Below are positions 36,276 through 48,029 of a stretch of 64,000 nt of DNA, piece by piece. The notes beneath the pieces are model-generated. The model was not told the origin of the DNA and ran no database searches. It worked only from the letters and a program-made list of their open reading frames with translations. The stretch spans positions 1 through 64,000 of the forward strand of contig JAMKCH010084953.1 in NCBI GenBank assembly GCA_023653785.1. The letters are read 5' to 3'. The position numbers were made by a program, and so were the translations under genes. This stretch comes from Ophioderma brevispina (taxonomy: Eukaryota > Echinodermata > Ophiuroidea > Amphilepidida > Ophiodermatidae). Each line of letters opens with the position of its first letter. Positions within the stretch are counted from its first letter, which is position 1.

Positions 36276-38128
36276 GTACCCAATTAGGAATTAAGTCACA
36301 AAGTCCCGCGGAAGCTTAGATCGATTTGGTCAGAGGTCATGCACGGCGCCTGCGCACATCATAGGTTTCCAATGTAAACAACGAACCCACAGCATGCAGC
36401 ACTGAGTCACTGACCGCTCATTTCGAATTATGTAGTTCTCACGTTCCACTGAAAATATGGGGAAAATAAGAACGCCTACTACAGAATACTATGCCAATTT
36501 TGTTGATGAAGATTTATCATAAATTCATGAGGAGATATAGAGACAAAGAATCGGCAGAAAGTGAATTGTTATGCACGTGTAAAATGCCCCGCGAAACGCA
36601 TGTGGGTAGTACGATCAAATTTGACGGGGACTGTGCCGGGGCCACTGTGGGAGAACTGCCCGCCGCGCCAGCGGCTGCGTCCCGATGAAAAGTGATTCCA
36701 TTTCGAAGTTATCAAATTCAAATCTTTATACCAATATACCCGTAATGTCATTTGTATCAAGACCCCCAAGGGCCGCATCAATAAATTCTGGGGTTTGTAA
36801 TTGCATAATTGAAGGATAATTTTTAACTTGAAGTTGAACATTGGTAATAACAGAGAAGATTCTCTGGTAATAACGATGCTGTTTCACGCGTGTGAAAATG
36901 AATGAAAAGTAAACACACAAAAAAAATGAATTCGGAGAACATTGTTGCCTTTATAAGTTTATTAGCGACGAACTCAATGGTGTAAATAGCTGTAAATCTT
37001 AAATTAACTTGTAGGACTTGTAAAAATAGGGCAGAATATGGAGATTTAGACCTATGAGACCACGTAGGCCCTACTAAGGAAAAATGAACACCCAAGATCA
37101 CTTCGTGACCCAGACAACTTTTTCTATATTACAATTTTTATTTTACATCCAGCTGCATCATGCATTTCATAATAGGTATATAGATATTATATAATTCCCA
37201 ATACTTGATAATCCTCATAATCTAGAGCTAAATTCACAACCTTTATACCCTGTACCATATTGGCCTCAGAAAAATGCCCCGGAAATACCACGTAGCCTAC
37301 TTTGCAGAGATGAGCCTAAAAGCTCCTAAACTTGAATCCGGGCTCAAATTTGTGTAAGCGCATGCATACAAGATACCGAAAAAGCAAAAATCAAATAGCG
37401 AACGCGTGCCAATTTCAACTCCACTACAAAAATTTTGTCGCTTCTTGTCACCGAAAAGGTCGCTGAATTTGGATAAAGTGCACCATCGCCTTCGTATTCC
37501 ACGTGGTTTCATTCACAGGAAATGATCGGAACTTGAGAAATGGTCGAAAAAAACAGGACTTATCTCCTCGAATTCGTCAAATTATACCTTACAAAATTGC
37601 CCTATGAATTCACTATTTCAAACGTTCATAAATAATCGAAAATTCGGCCGATTTTGATGGGATTTTCAATGAAATATTCCTCTCTTTTTGGAGTAAACAA
37701 TCGCTTCGAAGACACGTAAATACGACTGTATACAAACCCGGAAGTACGGGTAAAACGCTTGTTAGAAAATAACTTCTAGAAACACTGTTGCACATGTACA
37801 CGCTCTGTTAGCCTGTTCCTCCAGTAACGATACCATTGCGATCGATCGAGTGTGGAGCGGTCGCACAGATCCCGGGAAAGGCCCTTTCAAGTGGATTGTA
37901 AAGTGCGTAATACAATAGGTATTGAATGGATAAAACAAGCTTATCTAGCGAGTCTCGAAGCGATACACCTCCTCTTCCTTACATCTTCTCTGGTTAGTCA
38001 CACTACCCGATTTTTAAAATCTGCATTACATCACTAATATAACCAATCAGCTTAACGTCTTCTTTACTTGGAATATTAATTACATTAACTCACATAAAAA
38101 TTACACGATTCGATCAATCTGATAAAAG
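36276..38128. other. No firm gene; one NRF1-like GC motif
   Basis: GCGCCTGCGCAC at 36346-36357 resembles an NRF1 site, and the surrounding 36300-36420 is less AT-rich, as a promoter might be. Short frames on both strands (for example 36491-36688 + and 37297-37512 -) carry no recognisable domain. Confidence 0.3.
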
Positions 38129-38136
38129 ATTATGAT

Positions 38137-38541
38137 TGAAGGGAGAACATGGCCCACTGGTTAGGGTATTCACCTTTGGTGCATTGCATGAGGTCCCCGA
38201 TTTGAGTCCCAGTGGGGCCACTTGCTGGGATTTAATTCGAGTACTAAATTCTGGATTTGATTTGTATAAGAACTATATTGATTAAACTGGAATTCCGCTC
38301 TACCCGGGTTCATTTGGACTTGGGCAAACAAACCATGAGAATACCCCGTCCTTCGGAGGGGACGTTAAGCCGTCAGTCCCATGTACATAAACGATCATGC
38401 CTGTATATGTAATTGCAGCCAGTTTCAATGAGAGTAGGAAACCCCTGGCTGTCCCAAGTCGTCCTGGATCCCTGGGCATCACTGGAAAGCAGTGTCTGAA
38501 CACTGAATGATTTACCCACGGTAAATAAGACAAAAAATAAA
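38137..38541 (+). mobile_element. tRNA-derived SINE with target-site duplication
   Basis: Flanked by ATTATGAT at 38129-38136 and 38542-38549. The head has A-box-like TGGCCCACTGGTTAGGG (near 38151) and B-box-like CCGATTTGAGTCCC (near 38198). The body includes CTTCGGAGGGGACGTTAAGC (near 38353), shared with the minus-strand SINE at 8165-8640. The tail is AAATAAGACAAAAAATAAA. All parts of an RNA polymerase III-type retroposon are present in order. Confidence 0.85.
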
Positions 38542-38549
38542 ATTATGAT

Positions 38550-39534
38550 AGTGAATAATGTTGATGCATGTGCATACATCTGTGTAAATATGCTATGCAG
38601 TGACGAATAGAACAGAGCAGGTAGCATCGTAATGTGTTGCAATCCTTGAGTTTAAGTGATGATGTCATTGTTCATAGCACGATGAGGAATTCCCTTCGAA
38701 ATTGGTCGATTAATAGTGCATAAAGAAAAAACAAACGTCTAGTATATACAGGTATAGTTTCTAAACCCCCATTCTGAATCGGCCACATGAAGAGATGATG
38801 TTCTTGGCAATCTCTGGAAACATCGCACTTCTAGCCCAGTCCATTTGGTACAAAATAAAATTGATACGTACATAATAACAAATGATCTGGCAGAGTTATA
38901 GCAGAGTTATTATACATTTGGGATCTAAAAGGGCCATGCACGCTAAATATAATTTTTACAGCACTCGTCAAAAATATCCCCTAGCATCCTATCAACTTGG
39001 AAAAGGTTTTCAAGCATCAAGATATTACGTGGTAGTCCCCATTATATAATGTGCCTAGAGGTGGTGAGATTATGGCTGTATAAGTTTTGCTGAAGCAAGT
39101 CATATTCCTTGGTCCTTATGGTACAGAGTGCTGAACAAAAGAACATGAAATGGCCAATGTCTTCCCTGCATTTTGGTTGCTATAAAAATTAGCAATTTTA
39201 ATCATTTTTGAGGAAAATCATCACAAAATTTGAATCAGGCATCATCAAAAACTTTTTCTGCACATTTAATAAAAATGCAAAAATATTCAAAAACAAAATT
39301 GGCCATGAGAAATACTGTATGCGTTGAGAGCTGGTCTGTGATTGAGCAGACAGCCGCTGTGTGTACACTATCCGTCTATGTGGCAAAAAAAAAAATGGAA
39401 TCCTGGTCAGTGAGAGTACATCTAGAGGGTAGGTAGGTAGGTAATCCCTGTCTACTCGGTGGTAGCTGTGTGGCTACTATACCATGAAGAAATTGGCCAT
39501 GTAGGTTTATATAGTACAAGAAATATTTACATAC
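38550..39534 (-). other. Intronic sequence downstream of the WD40 exon
   Basis: Follows the splice donor of the exon on the minus strand. No second WD-repeat exon is visible here. Confidence 0.45.
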
Positions 39535-39764
39535 CATTTTATTATGGCCCACAGATGCCATCACTTGTCCATTTGGAGAAAAACAACATGAGACCACAGG
39601 TTTGTTATGCTCTTTTAGTGTTTTCACCATATTGCCATCATCTTTAAGGTCCCATACTTTGAGTGTTTGGTCGAGTGATGCAGAGATCAACATGAGGCTA
39701 CCATCTGGAGAGAAAGCCAGGTCACGTATCCCATCTTTGTGGTCCATGAGATGAAGCATCACAT
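39535..39764 (-). CDS. WSB1: Exon of a WSB1/2-like WD40-repeat SOCS-box protein
   Basis: A 230-bp internal exon on the minus strand. It starts after a pyrimidine-rich acceptor (TTCATTCTTTTAAAAG) and ends at a GTATGT donor. Two bases complete a split codon, then 76 codons follow and the exon ends in phase 0. It encodes one full WD repeat and the start of the next: HKDGIRDLAFSPDGSLMLIS, SASLDQTLKVWDLKDDGNMV, then VVSCCFSPNGQVMASVGHNK. The WDLKDDGNM signature and repeat order match vertebrate WSB1/WSB2 as I remember them. Those are beta-propeller proteins whose SOCS box recruits an Elongin-Cullin ubiquitin ligase. The other WD repeats and the SOCS box are not recognised in this window, so they lie beyond it or in exons I missed. 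Lack of stops, correct splice signals and family conservation make this a real exon. Confidence 0.8.
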
Positions 39765-39859
39765 CTTTTAAAAGAATGAAAATAGAACTCAATATCATTT
39801 TTCTGCTGCCTTTTGTTCAAGCTGGGCATTGCATGTTTACTTACATTCTGACACTAGGA

Positions 39860-39990
39860 GATAGAAACGCTGAAAATCACTCTGAAAATATCGTGTTACG
39901 CTGAAAATCGAATGAAATTCAATTTCAGCGTTATCCTCCTTTGTTCTGTTGTATTTTCAGTAAATTTTCAGCGTTAGGCACTTGAATATA
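39860..39990. repeat. Small inverted repeat with CGCTGAAAAT words
   Basis: AACGCTGAAAAT and TTACGCTGAAAATC on the left face TTTCAGCGTTA and ATTTTCAGCGTTAGG on the right. It may be a tiny MITE in the intron upstream of the WD40 exon. No target duplication confirmed. Confidence 0.5.
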
Positions 39991-40411
39991 ATGAGTATTG
40001 ACTCTTTACTGCGCCATTTCAATAACAATGAACGACTTGACGTACATGGTAGTATACATTTACATATCTGGAGTATAATCACACTGAAAATGCGCTGAAA
40101 GCTTGACAGTTCTTGCGTGGGTGCGGTATAAAGAGTTGAGCATTGTTGATATCAACAAACACAATAACAAAGACACATTGCTCGGGCCGGTCCAGTCGAC
40201 AAGCTGCTGTATGCAATGCTCATAATTGGCGAAACATTGCATAGCGATTGATTGACTATTGATCGCTTGGACCGTTACTTTCATCGGTATCACTTGACTA
40301 TCAATGATAGACGAACCATGCACGGGGTATGGAAAACGTGGTTAAATGTGTTAACATGTTAAATTTAATACGAAATTAGCTCATTTCTCACTTGATGTTC
40401 GCTTCCTTTAA

Positions 40412-40949
40412 AGGGATTAGCAGCGATAATGCGAGAAAATTGAAAAAATGTAGAAATGCATTTTTTAAACTTATAAATCAGAGAAGTGTGTATAATTCCA
40501 TATAACTGCTTTAATGTAGAAAACACACACCAAATGGTGAAAAAAATGAATTATTTGAAGATATTTTTCATACAGTCTCTCGTAAATAGATATACAGCGA
40601 TGGTGTCCCAAAATCTACACCAAACAGTGATTGTGGTTTACACCAGTAGCGATTTAAACAAATATAAATAATCTTTGTGTTTGAGGTCAGACTGTACAGG
40701 TCATGGCGCACAATACCATGCTTAAAAATCTCAGATATTCACAGAGAAAGGCTTTTTTGATCTCAAGTCGGAATTTTGATACGCACGTATCTAAATTACA
40801 GAATCAGATAGAAGGCACTGCCTTGTCTTTAATACACGGATTTCAAGCCTACCACTTGCAGGTTATGTTAGCACATCCATGCCAATTACAAAAATATCAA
40901 AATATGAATTTTGATGATTTTTTCGATCAGCAAATCGCTGCTTGTCCCT
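40412..40949. mobile_element. MITE with TTAA target duplication
   Basis: Inverted ends AGGGATTAGCAGCGAT (left) and, reverse-complemented, AGGGACAAGCAGCGAT (right), 14 of 16 equal. TTAA lies at 40408-40411 and 40950-40953. The host unit reads TTAAGTGATACAG uninterrupted at 41490, the empty site. TTAA targeting fits piggyBac or Kolobok superfamilies. No transposase seen. Confidence 0.75.
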
Positions 40950-41027
40950 TTAAGTGACACAGCAAAGTGTAAGCATAGAATCTCACCGTAATTTAATTTT
41001 TAAAAAATACAGCAAGTAAACTACGAA

Positions 41028-41285
41028 ATCCCCCTGGCAAGATGGCAGTCTGAAACATGACCTCAGATGACCTTTGACCTTGGTCCATGACCTTTGACAT
41101 CATCCACACATGAAGGAACCCCTATTGCACCTTAACCCCAAGTCTGGTTTAAATCAGACTTAAAACTTTTCAAAGGAGATGCCAAAAACGAAACCTAACC
41201 AAACTGGAACACACATACATACCCATGCACATACGGAAATTCGCACCCTCGCAATATCCCCCTCTGCTTTTCAAGCCAGGGGGAT
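41028..41285. mobile_element. MITE with ATCCCCCTGGC inverted ends
   Basis: Perfect 11-bp inverted ends. The inside contains GACCTTTGACC-type repeats and a CACACATACATACCCATG stretch. It interrupts repeat family B. The target duplication is too short or decayed to call. Confidence 0.65.
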
Positions 41286-42326
41286 AATAAAAATAACTGT
41301 ATAATTTTTACAGAAGTATCCAAAATTATTCACTCTTTGCTTGATATTTTTACCGAAATACAGGTAATTTTTATGCATATGCATTTCTACGTTGAATACT
41401 TGGATAAGTTTCACATACGTATGTAGTTAGGCTATAAAAAACCGAAAGTGCTTCAAGCTAAAGAACCATGACATAATGTGTTAACATAAATTAAGTGATA
41501 CAGCAATGTGATAGAATCTCAAATCACCGTAAATAATGTTACAAAATAACACTTTTTTCCGAAGTATTGTACTTCATTTAGATGATATTTGAATAACTTT
41601 AGTAATAATTGTATTTAGTATGGCATTCTATGTTGCTTAACTTGGTTGGGGTAATTTGGCATAACATATGTATTTACTATTTTTTGCTGATGTGCTGAAA
41701 ACCCAAACCCGAAGTCGCTTCGAGCTAAAGAACCAATGACTATCCCAACATTAATCTCGGTACATAACAGGCACTGAGTTATGTTTGTGTGCCAAAGGTC
41801 AAATGAGTAATATGTGGTATGTCCCTGTTTTTAATATTTTTATTTATTTTGGGAGGGTTCTAAGTACCCACTTGATGGCGGTGCACCGATTTAAGGAGAG
41901 CATCAAGCATCAATGTAAAACCCTTGCTTAGATTACAGCCCAGGTAATCACCACAGCCTGTCTCAAAAAACTTGTATAAGTGAAAGTGCCCTCTTTGGCA
42001 ATTCCAATAAGTTGTGACAGATAATCACTTCAAGGCACAGTCTTATTACGTTTCAAATGCCGTTTTGTTTCTTTCAAATTGGTCTGTTTGTAATCTCGAT
42101 ATGTTTTAGTGAACACCGACGAGCAAGGCGTGAAGGCCAACTTTTGTGAACACTTCAGGACTCAATGACTGATAATCTCTCCACGAGGTACTTTAAAGAC
42201 TGTTATAGGGTCATTTCATTGATTTTTTTTCAATGTTTAAAAAAATCAGGTGAAAATCGGTTTTGGGTAAAATGAACACAAAACAGAATTTGACTTTTGT
42301 ACAATGGTAAACATTCTTGGTCTCCT

Positions 42327-43512
42327 AACCCGGTGGTGTCCACTTCCTATTCAAAAGCGTAACGCATGATCGTTCCCCATCAAAAATACGGGTCCCTTTT
42401 TCGCATAGTTTCAAGTACATTCTCAGCATTTTGACCCCTTTTTTTACCTGAAACGGGTACAAATTAACCTTTAAAAAACAAAAAAACACGCGTTTTTTTT
42501 TTAATTTCAAGTACACTTTTACAAATTGTAAAAAAAAACACCCCTTTTTTGACATTTTCCAAAACCACCAAAAACAATTTGTCTTTTCAAAGATGAACTC
42601 TGGTGTCCTTTTTAACTGTTTAATACCATCTTTACTCTTAAGTTTAAAAGGCCTATATATGAGAAAACAGGTAACAAAAATTATCACGTGACTTCAAATA
42701 ACCGAAAAGTACATTGAATGTCCCATTTTCAAAATATCAATTCGAAAAAATAGCCAGTGTGGTGAACAATTCGATTAAGTCACTAAATGCGTTTACTTTG
42801 CAAAATTGCCGCAACAAGCAGCACAAGCTACAACAGTTAGCTCCTTATCATGACGTTTCTTATAGCAAATTATATCAGAAGAAAGTCAAGGCACTTTCAA
42901 TATAAAACATTTATACTCCTGGAGGACCATCGCAAGAACCGCCCCCCTTCTTAATTGACACTGATTCCAGCACAAATTAATCGCAGTCGCGGCATTTCGG
43001 TAGACAGACGTGGCCCTTGACTTTAGGGCAGCACCATGATGCATTCAAGAGTACCCTGCTTGTCACGGTTCCACAGACCGGCGGCAATTATGCTATCGCT
43101 TGATATAAGACCCATGGAATCACGGTCCTCTACCTTGGAGTAACAAAAGACCTTGGAAGCCCCTGCTTACACGATGACATGACTGTAAACAAACGGGATT
43201 CGACTTGAACTTCCAGCGGACTTGTCCCAGGGAACTGAGTTGTAGAATATTTTGGGGCAAAAACAGGACAACACTGTAATACTGATTAAATTAAAAGCGC
43301 GAATATGGTAAGATTCTAGGATTTCACTTTTTCGGATTCATAAAAAATATACCCTTTTTCAAAACTATGAGTACACGTCGACAAAAAAGGACCCTTTTTT
43401 CTACAAAATCGCGTACATTTATGTTCGCGAACATACTTTCAAATATACCCTTTTTACTAAAATACGCGAAAAGGGAACGATCTGCTACACATGGTCAATA
43501 TGAGTGCCCATT
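42327..43512. mobile_element. Second member of the CCCGG-ended element family
   Basis: The left end AACCCGGTGGTGTCCACTTC aligns with the left end of the 50992-51583 element, and both continue with CCCTTTTTCGCATA. The right end (GGAACGATCTGCTACACATG, then GAGTGCCCATT) aligns with that element's right end. GGTCTCCT at 42319 and GGTCTCTA at 43513 are a possible imperfect 8-bp duplication. Subterminal CCCTTTTTT/GCGAA words match in both. The longer middle is not recognised. Confidence 0.45.
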
Positions 43513-44122
43513 GGTCTCTACTCTTATGCTAGGACTACAAGTTGGGGGTACAAAAAAAAACATTCACAACACCGTGTCATTACAACTTCTCCAATATCCA
43601 AGGAAAAAGCGAATAGGTAGTAGAAATAATGTTTCTTATATTGATATGACGAGAAATAAGGGTGAAAAGACATTGAAGCTCTATTAATAGCTATTAGTCA
43701 CTCTTTCAGTTTTACAATATTTCATTGCCAAATAAAATAAGATACATAATTTAAATAGTCTAAAGGGCCTGATCATAGTTTTTGTGATAAATATATATAG
43801 AGATGTATTCATATTTCTTATAGTTATATGTTTCAAAAACAAATTATGGTTTCTACCTGTATAACAAATGTTTGTTGAAAAGGTAGGCTTCTACAATACT
43901 TTTTCTGACTAAAGTATTGTGTCAGCTAATAACTCCCACAACTAAGATTCCTAAGAACATGAAATTGCCTTGAAATATATAAATAACCACTGCTAGTTGA
44001 AAGTCTAAAAGTGAAACCAGTTGGTCAAGTCCAGGGTCAAGTGACTATACTGATATTGAAGATATCAAGGACACCCCTAATGTGAATTGGAGAGTGCTAA
44101 TTGAATTTATAACATACCTATC
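43513..44122. other. No recognised feature
   Basis: AT-rich, no domain, RNA gene or element terminus seen. Confidence 0.4.
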
Positions 44123-44760
44123 ATTTATTTATTTTTTATTTATTTATGGAAGATACACTTTATAACAGTGGCACACGCCTCCCCGGCGGTGCGTTCAGAC
44201 CAATCAGAACAAATATATTAAGCAAGAAACAATGTAATTTATACATAAACCCAAATCAACATGCTCACGCCCCCACACCTATACATACCACATACGCATG
44301 CCCACACACACACACCTTACACACGCCACACACACGTAATATACCCACCCCCATCTCACCACAACAACAGCACGACACACACACCCAAAAATGCACAAGG
44401 TCTATAAACAATCACACATCAGACAACACACTCTTCTGCTCATTCATACACACACCACAAAGAATTAAATAAATACCTATAAAGTCGATAAAACAGTTTT
44501 AACAAGCAAAAAGGGTCATACCATTCATCGGACTGTCCATCCAGTCTTTGGTGGTGCATCCGGTGTGCCTCGGAAAAGTACCCGAAGGCAGATGCGCACC
44601 AACATGCAACAACTGATCACTGGATGCGTGCATGCCCTAAGTACAAAAATGGAGCAGTTCAACAAAGCTAATCAATTTAAAACGTTGTTGGCATGTACTC
44701 CCTCACACCCACACGCACGCAATACACCGCTCATGTATACTTAAACAAATATTTTACAGG
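44123..44760 (-). mobile_element. Likely LINE 3' end with (ATAAATAAATA) tail
   Basis: On the minus strand the segment ends in AATAAATAAAAAATAAATA (44124-44145). The preceding sequence CCGGGGAGGCGTGTGCCACTG resembles a LINE 3' UTR joined to a short-repeat tail. A CA/TG-rich block (44260-44450) lies inside. No reverse transcriptase is visible, so at most this is a 5'-truncated copy. Confidence 0.4.
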
Positions 44761-44799
44761 CTGGTTTAACATTAAAAAATAACTAAAAAAAAAGTCATG

Positions 44800-45460
44800 T
44801 TACTCGAGAGTTCTTTCATATATACTCCTAAGCTTTGATCTTCAAAAACAGCCGGCTTTAGCGCAGCAAATTACACTTAATTAAGTTTTGATGAATTAAA
44901 ACCGGATATGGCAGAGGTGGCTACATGTGTGAACATGTTAAAAGTTTATAAGAATAAGCATTTTCTTTATTGTTCACGTCATGAATTAATGACACAGCAA
45001 TGTGTAAGCATAGCATCTCACCGTAATGTGATTTTTTTTCAAATAACTATTTTTTCCCGAAGCATCAACTTTTACTCATTTGGGTGAAATTTTACTAACT
45101 TTAGGTATATTTTATTCAGTATGCAGTTCTATATTTGCAAACATGTTACTTAGAGTAAGTTTCATAATCATAATACATAATAAGCTTTTGAATCGTTCGA
45201 AACCAAGCCGGCTTTAGCCGCAGAAAAATCACTTAACTATTTTTTTGATGAAATTTAACCATATATCGAAGACGTGGTAATGTTTTAACAGTTTAACGTA
45301 TACAGTTTGTGCATAGAATCTCAGCCCCCCCCCCCCCCCCCCAAAAAAACCGGCCCCCCCCCCCCCCGCCCTCATTTAATGTTACAAATAACTGTGTAAT
45401 TTTATCCTAAGTATCCAGAATTGTACTTCCTTTAGATGATATTTTAAAACGTTAGGTAAC
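44800..45460. repeat. Repeat family B, left part of an interrupted copy
   Basis: Contains AAGCCGGCTTTAGC (twice), GTGAACATGTTAAA, TAATGACACAGCAATGTG, ATCTCACCGTAA and TTTAGATGATATTTT. Poly-C runs lie at about 45326-45342 and 45354-45367. The unit breaks off near 45460 and resumes near 47575. Confidence 0.7.
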
Positions 45461-47574
45461 TAGAATTTCGCCGGTTCTCGCTTTCGCGATTCGTTACGGG
45501 GGCTTTGTTATGTTCCGTACGGAACCTTATAAGACGTGACCTGCAGTGTTAGTAACTTTTGTCACCTACCTTGGGCCTCTGTCTAAAATGACCCCAGGCC
45601 CTTTGCAACTTAATCCACTTTATTGACCTCCCCGAGTCCTCGGTCCTAACTGCCACATTTCCCTTCTCAACTACCAGATCCACTTTTCATCTGTCTCAGA
45701 GCCCCTCCCAGCTGCCACCGAGCAATCCTTCTCAATAACGAAATTCTCCTCATCACCTGTGCCCTTTTCCCAACGAACCCAATATGGCCCAATTTCCCAA
45801 ATACTCATTGTCTCCGTTCCAGACAACCAAGATTTCTCTTCCCAATTAACCCAGGTCCCTTCCCCACTATCCCATGTTTCTCCTTCCTTCCAACCACCCC
45901 CAGGTGCTCCTTTCCGCAACCAACCCCATTTCATGCCTACAGCACTCCAGCACGGAGTTTACTCAGACTCCAGTTGAAGCATAATTTAGTTGTTGAGGTC
46001 CCTTTTGGGAATTGTTTGCCTCAGAAGCTTAATTGGAGCCTAATTTTAGTTCTAACGCCTACATATTTCCTCCAATCCATTTAAAGCGGCCCTAATTTAA
46101 AAGACAAAATCAGTTCCGCAGTTCAAATCGGGCACACACATCCCTCCCCGAGTGCTCCCGTTCTCCGCCCCTCACACTTCCCTTTTTTCCTCCTGAATTT
46201 GAGCCAAATTTTAGTTTCCAAATCTCCAGTTTCCTCCATTTTTTTTTTACTTCTAAGGGCCCTATTAAAAGACAAATCCGTTCCCAATCTTTAGTTGGAA
46301 GTCGGCAACACAAATCCGTACCCAAAAGAAGGTGAGTGCCCGACACCCCCACCCTCTCACCTCCGCTCATACTATCCTCTCTCTCTCTCTCTGATTCTTA
46401 CAGCCCACATTTCCAATGTACACAGTCTTCCAAATCCTAAACAAATATAATTGACAACATTTCCCATGTTTAAGATATCAATTGGACTGAATTTTTTCTC
46501 ATTACAACATTTTTTGGATTATAACTAACTCGATCCACAGACATACGCAAATTTATTTAAATTTTATATATTCGTTAGCAAGAAAGTAAACATTGTAAAT
46601 TTTGACAATAAATAGTTATAGGACCATGCATAGCAGGAAGCCCACGGAGCAGAGCGCCAAGGACAATAACATGATTATAAGTGTATGTATCACCATATCC
46701 ATAAACACAATATGGGGACCTTGATGATCAGCATTTGTTATTCTGCTATATGCCTTGTGTAACGGGATAATTGACACGAATGTTTTGGATTTGATTACTT
46801 GATTTTTCTGCAAAGCATTAAGACGCCACAAATTAGGATGATAAGATTGATGAGATTAGAATATTAATCTATTTCAACCATATCCCACAAAAAACAATGA
46901 TGAGAACCTCAGACGCATGCACAAAATTGTGATGTTACACTATTTTACCAGCATTCGTTGGATGTAATTTGACACAATGTATCACTGGGGTATTGGATTT
47001 GTTTCATTGAGTCTTCAACATTCTTGAGTCCACATGCAAGTTGAAACCTACTGCAAAAGAAAGGGTAACATTTTGGTCCAATTAAAAAAAACAACAACTT
47101 ATAATTATGCTTCAGTAATACATCTAAAATGTCCGTGTTCTAAATCATCCCCAAATGCCTTCAGATTCCAATAGTTTATTTTTATTCACCCCTCTTCTTC
47201 TCCGAGCACACTCATGATATGTTTTCTCAATATGTACCCCCATTTAGAAATGGAATATCCACATTGGCAAGTCTATATATGGACTTCATTTCTTGAAACA
47301 TCTTGCCTCAAAATCGTTCCAAATTCACCTTTTTCCTTTCACACAAAAAAGCAAACAAGCCTAAGCCCTGGAGAAGAACCTTCAAAAACTAACAATCCAA
47401 TTATTAGCTCCCAAAACACCGCTTCCTCTATCCAAAACTGTTGACAGAAGTCCAAATTTTTCTACAATGCAAAAGGCAGCTACCCCCAATCGTGCACACA
47501 CTTACTCTCTTCTGTCGGCACATTTTTTGGATTTTCAAAAAGTAGACCCAATTCCAATATACAGACTAACGTCT
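45461..47574. mobile_element. 2.1 kb insertion into repeat family B
   Basis: Family B reads TTTAGTAATAATTGTATTTAG at 41600 without interruption. Here the phrase is split: TTAGGTAA at 45451-45458 and TAATAATGGTATTTAG from about 47576. Between them is C/T-rich sequence with a (CT)n run at 46375-46393 and no recognised protein. Ends are not inverted repeats. A TAA-type duplication is possible. Confidence 0.5.
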
Positions 47575-47867
47575 GATAATAATGGTATTTAGTATGCAGT
47601 TCTATGTTGTATAACTTGGGTAATTTTTGCATAACGTATGTAGTTACTATTTTGTTCTGAAGTGTGAAAACCCAAAAGTCGCTTCGAGCTACAGAACCAT
47701 GACTAGGAAACATTAAATGCGGTACATAACAAAGGTCAAATGACGCATAACATTTTGGTTCTCCCTGGTTATTATATTTTTATTTATTTTTGGAGGGGTC
47801 ATGTACCACTCGACACGTTGCACCTATTTTAAATGAGTGCGTCAATGATGCAGTAACCCATCAATTG

Positions 47868-48019
47868 GGTAGACGTTTCATATAGAAGTCCCATGGATGC
47901 AAAATGAGGTATTGCCATTCATTCCATCAATCGATAATGCGCAACGTCATACAGTGCATGACAGAATCAATTGTAATACCTCATTTGCATCTATGGGACT
48001 TCTATATGAAACGTCTACC
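47868..48019. mobile_element. Hairpin MITE, 152 bp, 8-bp target duplication
   Basis: Starts GGTAGACGTTTCATATAGAA and ends with its reverse complement. Arms of about 45 bp pair nearly perfectly. ATCAATTG flanks it at 47860-47867 and 48020-48027. An 8-bp duplication fits hAT-type elements, but the ends are not canonical hAT. The high arm identity suggests a young or constrained copy. Confidence 0.85.
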
Positions 48020-48029
48020 ATCAATTGGG

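Larger units (their letters stand above)
40320..41930. repeat. Dispersed/tandem repeat family B, interrupted by two MITEs
   Basis: Recurring words in fixed order: GTGTTAACATGTTAAA, TTAAGTGACACAGCAA, GAATCTCACCGTAA, TTAGATGATATTT, GTATTTAGTATG, GTCGCTTCGAGCTA, GGTACATAACA, AGGTCAAATGA. Related units occur at 44800-45460 with 47575-47865 and at 55560-55700. Non-coding. It serves as a reference for empty sites of the insertions at 40412 and 41028. Confidence 0.7.

Noticed and set aside
39376..39534. Extension of the WD40 frame to 39376 as coding
   Set aside because: A GTATGT donor ends the exon at 39535 and the sequence after it no longer resembles a WD repeat.
42325..42687. Minus-strand frame of 120 codons rich in Lys and Phe
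   Set aside because: Lies in the subterminal AAAAAAGGG/CCCTTTTTT repeats of the CCCGG-ended element; composition artefact.
44146..44472. Plus-strand frame of 108 codons rich in His, Thr and Pro
   Set aside because: Created by the CA-rich block next to a LINE-like tail; low-complexity translation.
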